DNA of 64,000 bases from Candidatus Gastranaerophilales bacterium (GCA_023663225.1 JAMPHU010000004.1:17457-81456); one strand, 5' to 3'; positions 36,101-45,162 are shown, counted from the stretch's first letter. Translations and numbers: made by a program. Notes: generated by a model from the letters alone, not told the origin.

Positions 36101-37612
36101 CTCCTCCTCAAGCCTCGTCCCTACGCACAATCCCGATACACGGTCGATCAATTCCAAACACTGTTCATAAGCGGACTCTCCTTTTGCAGATGTTCTGTCC
36201 CAGCCTCCGGAAAGTCCTTTCCTCAGAACAGAAAGCAGCACCATTGATGCTTCTGCGAGAACGGAGACATCTTTTTGATTCTTTTGCCACTCTTTATCGA
36301 CCTCCTCAAATAAAGCTTTCGCCTGATCCGGCTCCCCTGCGGGCAACAGATGCCAACCCAATGCAAGGAATATGATTTTCCCCTCTTTGTCCTCCTCATT
36401 CCATCCGGACGCCAGCCGTTTTTTGGCAAAACATGCCCGCGCACGCTCCAGTCTGCCCATATAAGCCTGCTCATTTTTCAAATGCTGCCGAAAACATTCT
36501 ATCCGATCTCCCACGGTCTTTAAAGACGATATCTGCTCCATATCCTCCTTCCGCATAAATCCGACGTCAACAGCGGCCATGGCCACTGACTTTAAAGCCG
36601 TTTCACACGTCAGCTCTTTTTGATTGATCGATATCTTACGCGCGATCGCCGCAACGTTCTTTTCCAGAAAGGACTTTACTTCCTCCTCTTCCATGGGAAA
36701 CCGCTCTAACAGACTGCCGTATGTCGTATCCACTGTCTCCGTCCCGGCAGATTCTCTATGAGGCAGCGCGGCGCTCAACTCCTGCCATCCCTCTTTCATC
36801 TCTGCGAATTTTTCCCGATATCTGCCCCCATCGACCTTTGCGCTCCAACTCTCAAAAGCGGCGCTGTATTCATCAGAGTCAAACAGCTCCCGAAAAAGCT
36901 GCTCATCCACGCCTTTGCACAGCTTCTCTCTCATCACCGGAGCCAATTCTTCCATGCTGGTATAGAAAACGTTATGATACCAAAAGCTCTCTTTTCCCTG
37001 AAGACTTAACGCCAGTTCCCCCAGGAATCTGCTTTTGGAATCGTCATCCGCCCGATAGAACTTCGCTTCCGCCTCTTGTATCTCCGGCACATAAGTAGAA
37101 AACACCCTGCATCTTGCCATATCCTCCACAAGCCTGCGGTTCCAATGATCCGCATCGAATGGATCGGTGTTCCCTGCTACCTCCCATTTGCCGTCGGCAG
37201 ACAGAGCCAAAAGCCATTTCCCAAACGCTTCAAAGGAATACAGCTTTGCCTCGTCATCCTCCGCGCGAACAAAGGGAATCCCGTTGAGCGCAGGCTCGAT
37301 GTGGTGCAGGACCAACTGAAATACGGGATCGTCCTCACCATATTTTATCCTGTCAGGATCCCACAATCGCGCGTATGCTTCGCGGAAAAAATCAGCGGCG
37401 GCCGATAAGTCGGGCGATTGCCCATCCGCATCCTGCACATATTCTTCCCAGAATCCCTCCATGCCGCCCCTACGGAAAACAGACGCCGCAATATCCCAGT
37501 GATCGATAAAGGCATCGGCAAGACTCCTGCTGTCGGTATACTCTTTGCCCATGAAACGAAAAGGCTTTTTGTACTGATAGGTGCTCTGGTCTATTTGCTT
37601 GCTGTCTTTCAT
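33107..37612 (-). CDS. Membrane protein with leucine-rich repeats and C-type lectin domain
   Basis: A 1501-residue single-pass protein. Residues 1-640 are a cytoplasmic helical region, 640-700 a charged coiled coil, and 737-757 a transmembrane helix after a run of Arg/Lys, giving N-in topology. Outside lie BspA-type leucine-rich repeats at about 790-905 (I-P-E-S-V-T-E-I-G repeated, F-S-G-C-A-S-L), a beta-rich middle, and a C-terminal C-type lectin fold at about 1377-1500. The lectin has G-G-H-L-A-I-I-D-S-Y-E-E-N, W-R-W-V-D-G-S, the mannose-type E-P-N motif, and W-N-D. Its two Cys residues could form the outer disulfide; the inner pair is absent. It may sense a glycan surface signal and pass it inward; this is inference. 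The ribosome site AGGAG overlaps the stop of the upstream Sel1 gene. Confidence 0.88.
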   Translation of the reverse strand: MKDSKQIDQSTYQYKKPFRFMGKEYTDSRSLADAFIDHWDIAASVFRRGGMEGFWEEYVQDADGQSPDLSAAADFFREAYARLWDPDRIKYGEDDPVFQLVLHHIEPALNGIPFVRAEDDEAKLYSFEAFGKWLLALSADGKWEVAGNTDPFDADHWNRRLVEDMARCRVFSTYVPEIQEAEAKFYRADDDSKSRFLGELALSLQGKESFWYHNVFYTSMEELAPVMREKLCKGVDEQLFRELFDSDEYSAAFESWSAKVDGGRYREKFAEMKEGWQELSAALPHRESAGTETVDTTYGSLLERFPMEEEEVKSFLEKNVAAIARKISINQKELTCETALKSVAMAAVDVGFMRKEDMEQISSLKTVGDRIECFRQHLKNEQAYMGRLERARACFAKKRLASGWNEEDKEGKIIFLALGWHLLPAGEPDQAKALFEEVDKEWQKNQKDVSVLAEASMVLLSVLRKGLSGGWDRTSAKGESAYEQCLELIDRVSGLCVGTRLEEEWNKTCEIVRADSLEPLERALSAFSEKYQKEEASVINIVKKSGCFEGISYDGEKKVVIKCAAPSAGDKYFEVVSIIRDQQCPVTSDYLSEYRQRAEKLGRELSAIREADCSCGKLGGVIEACKRLARALKEAEDTLKSYEGKDPLMERIESRMHEIDKEYEEAEKRRKKEEEKEKREKERKTLRRAEILANIFLSPFLLVSLLFKGIRFLFEKVRSYFEKKRRFRRRSKKRSIIVIILSSVVVVLLLFYIRYASPVYYGTKYYLGSRMNYSEYKIAGFVKTIYPRTFEGVAGMTHIEIPESVTEIGWFAFSGCASLEEVTMSEGVAEIGQSAFAGCTSLKEIAIPESVTEIGQSAFSGCTSLEVVELRGSTLSLGNNLFANCGSLKEIRNEGNIVDLETLIQGKVSNCCNLDMSEVFDDLYNFAIEGVPLLENEVQLKNLLDRREIPYGEEVAERFDPVCDILTDASFGAEKTNGDVRSVDFSFEMKHRGVLYTFAGRASGQAGGHIEVELHCTDIDISELLQQLRAGDENGIWEMLDGQAVPINGLDVKLNREEIIIQEAELVEESESEYSLLLKLTSDRPLGEITLLERVELSEENAFVPELNHMYRAADRELLGTYTCSSEDGKRSVLTIDKQYEKCYSVTMDGVKQLLVLDIATESSGHLISVGEDGNFDIRPVQLNDDRDGIHIINGEIYYKTGSDVSDTAPEDITPFAGVWQGQYYYTIRDWTGGEVYWNWMDTRRYILPMGENILAMVSDYRQMGGYYYFKPCTSFDVLTYDPESGYCRIERKDWLEEAERDSRAPYYYQTDEAYVNDSYDLIWDGEDKYTTRIAKTEPDNTMGMAADPDQWSIYDASGNVKEELLVRNIPDDAFRWNGSSYYLYNDFETWEEAESYCESVGGHLAIIDSYEENMAVYSYLREQGYSEAFFGASDAAEEGKWRWVDGSSMSYTNWNRGEPNNNRDQDSAGENYIMFYSGYAYATWNDGPFKAGDMVICEWD

Positions 37613-37625
37613 TTTCTGTATTCTC

Positions 37626-39254
37626 CTATTCGGGTTTATGCTCCTTCAGATATGCTGCCGCCGCAGGATATCCATCCTCCGCCAACTGTTCGATCATATC
37701 CAACCCCTCTTTTTTTCTCTCCTGAACCGCAGAGGCAATACATTCTAGGGCCCTATTGTACCTGTTTTCCTGTCTCAACAGATTTTTCATCTCATCCGCC
37801 AGTTTTTCGCAGGTATCCTTCATGGTTCCTTTCGCGCCGTAGCGATAATATTCCATCGCCTTTTCGTAGTCATGTGTGTTGCCGCGCCGGTCAACGGCGT
37901 ATAAGTCTCCCAAATATTTATAGGCATCCATATTGCCCGCGTCAGCAGACTCCTTAAAAAATTCACTCGCATCGATGAAATTGCCTTCCCTATATTTTTT
38001 GAGGAGTCTGTCTCTTCCGAGTTTACTCCCCAGACCTGCCGCCTGACAATAATAGCCAAATGCTTCCACATCGTCCTTTCCCCGGTCTCCTTTCCATTTC
38101 AGGATCATGCATTTTATGTCCTCGTCCTGACCGGCATCATTGATCTTTTCGTTTAGAAGCCTGTCGAGAGCCTCCCCGTCTCCGGCATTGGAAATGTCAT
38201 CGTATCGTTCCAGGATTCTTTTGACGCCCGCATAATCTCCGGCTTCCAGCCAATAGCTTACCGCCTCCCGAAACCGCTTTTCCTCGCACAACACATCCCC
38301 GATCCAGTTTCTCGCCAGGCTTGCATGAGAACCTCCGGCCTCCAACAGCGGCGCCAGTAACTCTTTGAGATAATCTACACTCTTGAACTTTTCTTCCCCA
38401 ATCACAATGCCGCAGGCCGCATAACCGGTCAAACACCGCAAATACTTGTCACCGCCCGGCCCCGCCTTCTCCATATAACATTGATAATATTCCATCGCTT
38501 TGCGCGAGTCTTCCGGCAGTTCACTCCTCCACTCCTCGGGATTTTCGCCTGACGCATAGGCCTGCGCCATTTCCCACATCGCTTTCACAGAACCAAGTTC
38601 GGCCGCCTTTTCCAGATATGCGAGCGCCTTTTCAACATCCCGCTCCACAAAATATCCGTTTTCTAACAGGATCGCCATATCATAATAGGTTCCGCCGGCT
38701 CCCTGTGCCATTGCCTTGCGGAGCAGACGGCGTTTTTTTAATGTGCCGGTTCGGTCACGCCAGCTTGAAATAACTGCCAGACGATAAAGGGCGTCCGCAT
38801 TTCCCTTTTCCGCCTCTATACTCGCCTCCGCAAACAGTTTCTTCACGGCTTCTATGCCGCCTTCCTCCTCCGCCCGGCTGCATGTATCAAAAAAAAACCA
38901 ATCCTCCGGATTCACGCTCAGGCTGCGCTGCTCCGGTACATCCTCCCCGCGATACGCGTGCTCCGGTACATCCTCCTCGTGATATGCGTGCTCCCGCTCA
39001 TCCTCCTCGCGATAGGCGCTCAGGCCGCTCATTTCCCTGCTTTTGATTTCCTCTACTCGGGTTTCCACCAATACGATCGCTTCCTGAACCTGTTGACGCT
39101 CCGTCTCAAGCTCCGCCTTCAATTTCTCGTCTCTTGCCATCGTGATCTTGGTGCGCAGCTCGTCATCCTTCTCTTCCAGCGTCTCCTGCATTTCTTCCAG
39201 TTCCTCTGATGTCATCTCCGCAGAATCACGCAGTCTTTCCAATAATTCTTCCAT
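37626..39254 (-). CDS. Sel1/TPR-like repeat protein with N-terminal coiled coil
   Basis: A 542-residue protein. Residues 1-75 are a long Glu/Lys/Arg coiled coil. Residues 80-110 hold a short acidic tandem repeat (E-H-A-Y-H-E-E-D-V-P-E, encoded by about three units of roughly 30 bases at 38934-39021). The remainder consists of Sel1-like helix pairs (K-A-L-A-Y-L-E-K-A-A-E-L-G-S-V-K-A-M-W-E, Y-Y-R-Y-G-A-K-G). It lies between the Hsp70-AAA gene (23-base gap) and the LRR-lectin gene (13-base gap), so it is in their operon and may scaffold them. Confidence 0.88.
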   Translation of the reverse strand: MEELLERLRDSAEMTSEELEEMQETLEEKDDELRTKITMARDEKLKAELETERQQVQEAIVLVETRVEEIKSREMSGLSAYREEDEREHAYHEEDVPEHAYRGEDVPEQRSLSVNPEDWFFFDTCSRAEEEGGIEAVKKLFAEASIEAEKGNADALYRLAVISSWRDRTGTLKKRRLLRKAMAQGAGGTYYDMAILLENGYFVERDVEKALAYLEKAAELGSVKAMWEMAQAYASGENPEEWRSELPEDSRKAMEYYQCYMEKAGPGGDKYLRCLTGYAACGIVIGEEKFKSVDYLKELLAPLLEAGGSHASLARNWIGDVLCEEKRFREAVSYWLEAGDYAGVKRILERYDDISNAGDGEALDRLLNEKINDAGQDEDIKCMILKWKGDRGKDDVEAFGYYCQAAGLGSKLGRDRLLKKYREGNFIDASEFFKESADAGNMDAYKYLGDLYAVDRRGNTHDYEKAMEYYRYGAKGTMKDTCEKLADEMKNLLRQENRYNRALECIASAVQERKKEGLDMIEQLAEDGYPAAAAYLKEHKPE

Positions 39255-39277
39255 TTTCCATATCCCTTCTCGGTCTT

Positions 39278-42200
39278 CTATTCTTCGCCCGCAATATCCG
39301 CTTTGCTGATCGTATAAAACTCTTCATCCGAAAGCGTCTCCAAGTCCTTTCCCTCAGACACTCTCAGGTTATGTCTGCTTATGACATCTTCAACACAGTT
39401 GCGGACGCCCCTCGCATTGCCGAAATCTCCGCCGTCTTCCCGGGCCTTATCCCTTTCCCTGCAGATATATTCCCTGACGACAGTCTCCAATCCGGTTTCC
39501 AGCCGATATTTTCTTTTCTCCACCATGCCGCAGAAAATCTGATACATTTCATCGAGCGTATAATCTTCAAAGTACACCACTGTCCGCATCCGGCTCCTCA
39601 GTCCCGCGTTCCTGCTCATCAATTCTTCCATTTGGTCCGGATAACCCGCCATAATGACCATCAGGTCATCCCTGTTATTCTCAATCGGCGCGATCAGCGT
39701 ATCCAACGCCTCTTTGCCAAAGGAATCCTGTTCCCCCGCAACCAGCGCATATGCCTCGTCGATAAACAGCACGCCGCCCATCGCCTGCTCGACCAGCTCC
39801 GCCGTCTTGATCGCGGTCTGCCCCTGATAACCCGCCACCAGTTTGTTCCTGTTGACTTCCACAAACACATCGCCGTTTGGCAGGACGCCTTCCAGAGCCA
39901 AAATCTTGCCGATCAGCCTCGCCACTGTGGTTTTGCCCGTGCCCGCATTTCCCTCAAAGATCATATGTAAGCTGCCTGCAGAAACGGCTTCTCCTCTGTC
40001 TTTACTCATCTTCCTGGCGACCCGAAAATTCACCAGCATTTCTTTTACCTTTTTCTTGACGCTGCCAAGGCCGACCATGGCGTCCAATTCCGCCAGATAG
40101 TCCTCGACGGTTTTCTCCTGTTTCGCATCCGTGTTGTCAGTCAGACTTTCCACATCCGTGCGGGTGATCTGCTGCAGCTCTCTGATATCCGCCTTTCTCT
40201 CCATAGCCGCGATACGTTCTGAGGCCGCGACATACAGTTTCTCGTAAAGGTTGCGCATTTCTCTGGCATTGCCGAAATCCCTTCCCCGCATTTTCCTCCT
40301 GATCAGCTCCATCACGGCGTCCTTCGCATCCTCATCCAGAAAAAACTGATTCTTTTTCAGGATATACAAAAAAATCCGGTACAACTCTTCCTCGGTGTAA
40401 TCCTCAAACAGCAGTTGATTCGGAAAACGCCCGTCCAGACCGCTGTCGTACTTCTTCAATTCTCGGATCCCGTCTTCGTAACCCGCCATAATGACCATCA
40501 GGTTATCTCTGTGATTTTCGATCAACGGGATCAGGGTGGCAAGCGCCGCTTTGCCATACTCGTCCTGCTCCCCTGTCACCAGCTTGTGCGCCTCGTCGAT
40601 GAAGAGGACGCCTCCCATGGCACGGTCTACAGCGTCTTCCATATTTTTTTCGGTTCCGCCCACAATGGTTGACACCAGATCCGATCTCTTGACTTCTATG
40701 AAAAGATTGCCGTCGGCAAGCAGATCCATCTTGCCGTATATTTTCCCGAGAAGCCTTGCAACCGTCGTCTTGCCGGTGCCCGGCGCTCCCAAAAACATGG
40801 TGTGGAGCGTAATAGCGCCCCCTTTGTCAATTCCTTCCTCTCTCCTTCTCTTTTGGAGTTTCAAAAAGTTGATTTTTTCTTCGACGGCTTTCTTTACTCC
40901 CTGTAATCCCGTCAAAGCGTTCAATTCATCCAGATAATCCTCAAGGGTCTTGTCCTGATCCGCCGAATTATCCATATAACGGTCAATATCTTCCCGCTTG
41001 ATTGTACGCATCTTGTCTTTTTCATACGCTTCCGCTTCCACAATCCGGAACGCCACCGCCTGTTTCAGTCCCTCATAGGTATTCCGGACGCCCCCCGCAT
41101 TTTCATAGCCTTTCAAGCTGCGCCTCCGCCTGATCAACTGTTTCACAGGCTCTACCGCATCCTCATCCAAAGCATATCCGCCCTCTTTTATCATATAGAG
41201 AAAGATTTCATACAACTCATCATCGCTGTAATCCTCGAAATGCAGCCTGTTATCCCTCGGAAAGCGTCGATCCATGCCCTGATTCACATTTATGAACTCA
41301 TTCATTTCCTTCTCATATCCTGTCATGATGATCATGAAGCGATCCCGATAATCCCACGCGTACTTCATAAGCGTCGTCAACGCTTCCTCCCCAAAGGAAT
41401 CGTTTCCCCCGTTTTGGGAATGAACCAGATCATATGCCTCATCCAAAAACAAGACGCCCCCGAGAGCCTCCTTCACCGCCTTCTCCACTTTGGGCGCTGT
41501 CTGCCCCGCATATTCAGCCACCAGATCCGCCCTTGTCACTTCGTGGAAGATATCGCTCCGAGGCAGGATACCCAGACTTCCGTATATCTTCCCGATCAGA
41601 CGCGCCACCGTCGTTTTGCCGGTTCCGGGCGGCCCAAGCAGCAAGGTGTGTAAGGTGATCTCGTCATCCGGCGTCTCGCCTTCCCTGCGCAGCTTTTCAC
41701 AGTACTGAAAATACGTTACTTTTCTCGCGACTTCCTCCTTCACCTTCCGCAGACCCGGGAGCCTTTGCAGCTTATCCAACAGTTCTTCCACGGTCTCTTC
41801 CTCGCTGTCCGTCAAAATGAAATCCTCTTCCCGCAATACCCGTTCCATGCCCGGGTTCTGACTGTATCGCGCCACTACATTCATATAGATATCCTTCCAA
41901 ATATTTTGCAGAGAATGTATATTGGCAAAATTGCCCCTGACAGATTCATTCTTGATCAGGCGAAAAAGTTTCATCTCCGCTTCAGGAGCCACGCGGTATC
42001 CATCTTTTTCTATGATGCCTTTCCCGATTTGAAACAATTCGTCCATGGTATAGGTGGGTATTTCCAGATACGTCATATATTCAGCCGTGAGCTGCGGATA
42101 CTTCTCCCGAATGGTTTCCATGGCGTCTTTTTCGCCCGTAAAGATGTAAAACACATTCCTGCTGCGCACCGCGTCGTCCAGATAGGCGTCAATAAGAGTC

Positions 42201-44155
42201 CATATATTGTCGTTATCCCGTTTATTTTCCTGCTCCGAAGAATTTATCAGCTTTTCCGTATCTTGGATCAGCATGGTACATTTTTTCCCATCCTCATTCA
42301 GAAGCAGATTCAGATTATCCGGATCGCCCAGAAGCTGAACAGCGCTTATTTCAATGGGTTCCCTCTTGTCCGTATAGTGAAGGTCGTACAGAATCTCAGC
42401 CAGGATCCCCGCCAGCATCTTTTTCCCGCTCCCCTTCTCTCCGCCGATCAGGAAATTCCATTGGAAAACTTTCCCGCCGATCCCCTTTTTCCCCATCTCG
42501 TGACTCGTGTATAGGATGCTGATATCCTCTTTGATTTTTTTCATGCCGACCACGCCGCGGAAATAATCGTTGACCGATTCTTTCACGATTCGGTCTGCAC
42601 GCTTCGTCTTTTTCAGCTTATCAAAGAAGCCTATCTTACTTTTTTCGGGTTTTGCCGCCCCAAAGAGCAGTTCCGCGTCCGCCACGCGTTCTGACAGATC
42701 ATGCACTTCCTCTTCCGACAGATTTGATAAACGCTTTAAGTGATATTCCTCTTTGATATTTGCGTCGGGAATATCCACATACACATGCAGCATTTGTTTT
42801 TCATCCAGCGCGATACCGATATTGACCAGAGTCCCTGCCGGAAATCTGCCGGGGAGTTTAATATCGATCACACTCAACGGATTGACATACGCAAGTTCCC
42901 TGCTTTCCCCCTGCGTCACCGTGAGGGATATGCGGGACTGACCCTGGAACCGCGTCTGGCAGCGGTATTCCACTGTGGCAGGAATCTTGGAATTTGGCTC
43001 GATCAATACCTCATTATACTGCTCGTCGCCCTCATACAACAGAACGCCGACGCCATGGGAGCAGACATCCTGAAAAGAAAGTTCCCGCGCTCCGACAGTC
43101 TGCGTACAAAGCCTGCCATACAGCGCTGCCCCGAGCGCTACCGCATTATCCGTATCTTCGTCATAAAACAATTCTCTTTTAAATAATCTTTCCAACTGCT
43201 TTTTCACATAAGGAATCCGGCTCGAACCGCCTGTGATGAATACCCTGTCTATTTTTTCCGGTTTAAAACCCTTTCGCCTCATCATCATTTTGATGGTGCT
43301 CTCCGTCCCCTTATAGACCGGTTGGATCAGTCTCTCAAACTCCTCCCTTGTAATTACCACTTCCTTCCGTTCACCGTCAAGATTCACATAAATATATGCC
43401 TGCTCACATTCGCTCAGGGTTTTCTTGCAGTCCTCCGCCTCCAGAGCAATCTCGTTCCTCACACTGTCGTACTGTTTTTCTTCCAGATCCACCTGATACC
43501 TATCTCGGAATTTCTCGATTACATACTTAACGATCTCATCGTCAAAATAGACGCCGCCGACCGTATTGTCGCCCACCGTTGCCAGTACCTCGATTTCATT
43601 GCCGTTTACAGTCATCAATGTGGCGTCAAAGGTTCCTCCCCCCAGATCGTAAATCAGTATCGTTCCCCTGTCGATATGGGTTTTATGGCAAAAGTACAGC
43701 GCGGCGGCAGTCGGCTCGTTGATCATCCCCACTTCTGTCAGTCCGGCGGCACAGATGGCATCCTGCGTCGCCTTCCGCTGATTGTCCTGAAAATTTGCCG
43801 GAAAGGTCACTACGACTCCCGTGATCTGTTCCTGCAGCTTCTGTCCGGCATCCTGCGTCAGCTTTTTGAGAATATATGCGGAAAGCTCTTCGGGCCTGTA
43901 TTCGGTATCCGTTTCCCGACTCCGAAAGAAACCCTTGATTCCCATCTGCATTTTCATTCGGGAAAACACTTTCCCAAACCATTGAAATGCCCTCTTTTTA
44001 GCCGCTTCCCCGACAACCACTTTATTCTTGTCGATCATGACGACTGACGGCGTCGCTTTGTGCCCTTCGGCGTTTGTCACGATCTGCGGCTCGCCATTTT
44101 CATCAAGATATGCCGCAGCCGAATAGGTCGTTCCCAGATCAATTCCCAATACCAT
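39278..44155 (-). CDS. Hsp70 fused to four AAA+ (CbxX/SpoVK-type) modules
   Basis: A 1625-residue multi-ATPase. Residues 1-350 are an Hsp70 nucleotide-binding domain (G-I-D-L-G-T-T-Y-S, I-Y-D-L-G-G-G-T-F-D, F-I-T-G-G-S-S-R-I-P), then a reduced substrate-binding-like beta region to about 470. Four AAA+ modules follow. The first has a degenerate Walker A, G-G-E-K-G-S-G-K-K near 571-579. Modules 2, 3 and 4 have G-P-P-G-T-G-K-T, G-A-P-G-T-G-K-T and G-N-A-G-T-G-K-T near 841, 1123 and 1402, each with L-F-L/I-D-E-A and a G-Y loop typical of the CbxX/CfqX/EccA/SpoVK family. Such a fusion could remodel or load protein complexes, with Hsp70 ATP state gating the AAA motor. No J-protein or GrpE gene is nearby. 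It lies 13 bases downstream of the coiled-coil gene. Confidence 0.93.
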   Translation of the reverse strand: MVLGIDLGTTYSAAAYLDENGEPQIVTNAEGHKATPSVVMIDKNKVVVGEAAKKRAFQWFGKVFSRMKMQMGIKGFFRSRETDTEYRPEELSAYILKKLTQDAGQKLQEQITGVVVTFPANFQDNQRKATQDAICAAGLTEVGMINEPTAAALYFCHKTHIDRGTILIYDLGGGTFDATLMTVNGNEIEVLATVGDNTVGGVYFDDEIVKYVIEKFRDRYQVDLEEKQYDSVRNEIALEAEDCKKTLSECEQAYIYVNLDGERKEVVITREEFERLIQPVYKGTESTIKMMMRRKGFKPEKIDRVFITGGSSRIPYVKKQLERLFKRELFYDEDTDNAVALGAALYGRLCTQTVGARELSFQDVCSHGVGVLLYEGDEQYNEVLIEPNSKIPATVEYRCQTRFQGQSRISLTVTQGESRELAYVNPLSVIDIKLPGRFPAGTLVNIGIALDEKQMLHVYVDIPDANIKEEYHLKRLSNLSEEEVHDLSERVADAELLFGAAKPEKSKIGFFDKLKKTKRADRIVKESVNDYFRGVVGMKKIKEDISILYTSHEMGKKGIGGKVFQWNFLIGGEKGSGKKMLAGILAEILYDLHYTDKREPIEISAVQLLGDPDNLNLLLNEDGKKCTMLIQDTEKLINSSEQENKRDNDNIWTLIDAYLDDAVRSRNVFYIFTGEKDAMETIREKYPQLTAEYMTYLEIPTYTMDELFQIGKGIIEKDGYRVAPEAEMKLFRLIKNESVRGNFANIHSLQNIWKDIYMNVVARYSQNPGMERVLREEDFILTDSEEETVEELLDKLQRLPGLRKVKEEVARKVTYFQYCEKLRREGETPDDEITLHTLLLGPPGTGKTTVARLIGKIYGSLGILPRSDIFHEVTRADLVAEYAGQTAPKVEKAVKEALGGVLFLDEAYDLVHSQNGGNDSFGEEALTTLMKYAWDYRDRFMIIMTGYEKEMNEFINVNQGMDRRFPRDNRLHFEDYSDDELYEIFLYMIKEGGYALDEDAVEPVKQLIRRRRSLKGYENAGGVRNTYEGLKQAVAFRIVEAEAYEKDKMRTIKREDIDRYMDNSADQDKTLEDYLDELNALTGLQGVKKAVEEKINFLKLQKRRREEGIDKGGAITLHTMFLGAPGTGKTTVARLLGKIYGKMDLLADGNLFIEVKRSDLVSTIVGGTEKNMEDAVDRAMGGVLFIDEAHKLVTGEQDEYGKAALATLIPLIENHRDNLMVIMAGYEDGIRELKKYDSGLDGRFPNQLLFEDYTEEELYRIFLYILKKNQFFLDEDAKDAVMELIRRKMRGRDFGNAREMRNLYEKLYVAASERIAAMERKADIRELQQITRTDVESLTDNTDAKQEKTVEDYLAELDAMVGLGSVKKKVKEMLVNFRVARKMSKDRGEAVSAGSLHMIFEGNAGTGKTTVARLIGKILALEGVLPNGDVFVEVNRNKLVAGYQGQTAIKTAELVEQAMGGVLFIDEAYALVAGEQDSFGKEALDTLIAPIENNRDDLMVIMAGYPDQMEELMSRNAGLRSRMRTVVYFEDYTLDEMYQIFCGMVEKRKYRLETGLETVVREYICRERDKAREDGGDFGNARGVRNCVEDVISRHNLRVSEGKDLETLSDEEFYTISKADIAGEE

Positions 44156-44168
44156 ATCTTTTTGCCTC

Positions 44169-45095
44169 TCAATCGCTGTAACATTTTACGCTTCCGTCGT
44201 CCCAGACCACACATACCGCCGTCAGATAGACTTCGACAACCAGCAAAGATTTACTCCAATTCTCACGATATACCTGATTACCTGTGGCCCACTGTTTCTT
44301 TTCCTGTTCTGTCTGGGACTGCACCAGATCAAGTAAGTCGGCCAATGAGAAAAACGGCGTCCCCGGGCCAGAGATCACCCCTTGATTGATCAACGCCTCC
44401 TCCTTAAGAAAGGAATAGATAAATCCCAGACTCCTGCTGTACATCGGCATTTCCTCGTCCAATGCCCTGTTCAGTTCTTCAAGCTCCTGCCGAATCTGCT
44501 CCATCTCTCTGTTGATTTCTTCTTCGATACGGGAAGTCTCAAGTGTCTGCTCCTGTTTCGCGGACGCCTCTTCCCTGACGTCCCACCAACCCGTCTCAGT
44601 TTCCTGCTCCGGTTCTGTCCGTTTTTCTTCCCTGACTTCCCACCAGGCTTTCCCAGCTTCCTCCTCCGGTTTTGTCGGGGGTACTGCCTCGGTTTTCCGC
44701 TCAGGTTTTGTCGGCGCTTTCCGCTCCTGTTTTACTGACGCTTCTTCCCTGACATTCCACCAAGCCTTCCCAGCTTCCTCTTCCGGCTCTGTCGGAGTTT
44801 CTTCCCTGACGTTACACAAGGCCTTCTCAGCTTCCTGCTCCGATTTCGCGGACAGTTCTCTCCTGCGTGCCTCCAGTTCGCCTAACCTTTGGGTCATCTG
44901 TATACTTTTCTTAACCAGCTCTATATATTTCTTACTTCTTGGCTTTGACAACATCCGGAAAATTTCCTCTTCCTCTTTCGCCTGCTGCTGCCTCTGATGC
45001 AGCCGACTCATAGCCTTTGCGATATTGTCATCCTGCTTTTGGGCATAAAGCGACTTTTGTTCACTGGCACGATAAGACTTTCTCTGTTGTTCCAT
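44169..45095 (-). CDS. Coiled-coil protein with W-W-x-V-R-E-E repeats
   Basis: A 308-residue protein that leads the Hsp70-AAA operon. Residues 1-75 are Gln/Lys/Glu-rich coiled coil. Residues 80-190 hold four imperfect units centred on A-W-W-N-V-R-E-E, W-W-E-V-R-E-E and W-W-D-V-R-E-E with P-T-x-P-E-E-E spacers. A second coiled coil and a conserved-looking C-terminal part (E-V-Y-L-T-A-V-C-V-V-W-D-D-G-S-V-K) follow. I do not recognise the family. The repeated Trp-pair motifs could be docking peptides for the Hsp70 or AAA modules encoded 13 bases downstream. ATG 45095 is preceded by AAGGAAGG. Confidence 0.8.
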   Translation of the reverse strand: MEQQRKSYRASEQKSLYAQKQDDNIAKAMSRLHQRQQQAKEEEEIFRMLSKPRSKKYIELVKKSIQMTQRLGELEARRRELSAKSEQEAEKALCNVREETPTEPEEEAGKAWWNVREEASVKQERKAPTKPERKTEAVPPTKPEEEAGKAWWEVREEKRTEPEQETETGWWDVREEASAKQEQTLETSRIEEEINREMEQIRQELEELNRALDEEMPMYSRSLGFIYSFLKEEALINQGVISGPGTPFFSLADLLDLVQSQTEQEKKQWATGNQVYRENWSKSLLVVEVYLTAVCVVWDDGSVKCYSD

Positions 45096-45133
45096 CAACG
45101 TTTCCTTCCTTTACACGGTTCCACAATGTAACC

Positions 45134-45162
45134 ATGATATCATAGCAAAAATATATTTTCAA
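45134..45162 (-). promoter_or_regulatory. Candidate promoter of the Hsp70-AAA operon
   Basis: Minus strand TTGAAA (45157-45162), a 17-base spacer and TATCAT (45134-45139), ending about 40 bases before the ATG at 45095. An overlapping TGCTATGAT is an alternative extended -10. Whether the sigma factor encoded at 46428 uses a site here cannot be told from one sequence. Confidence 0.5.
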
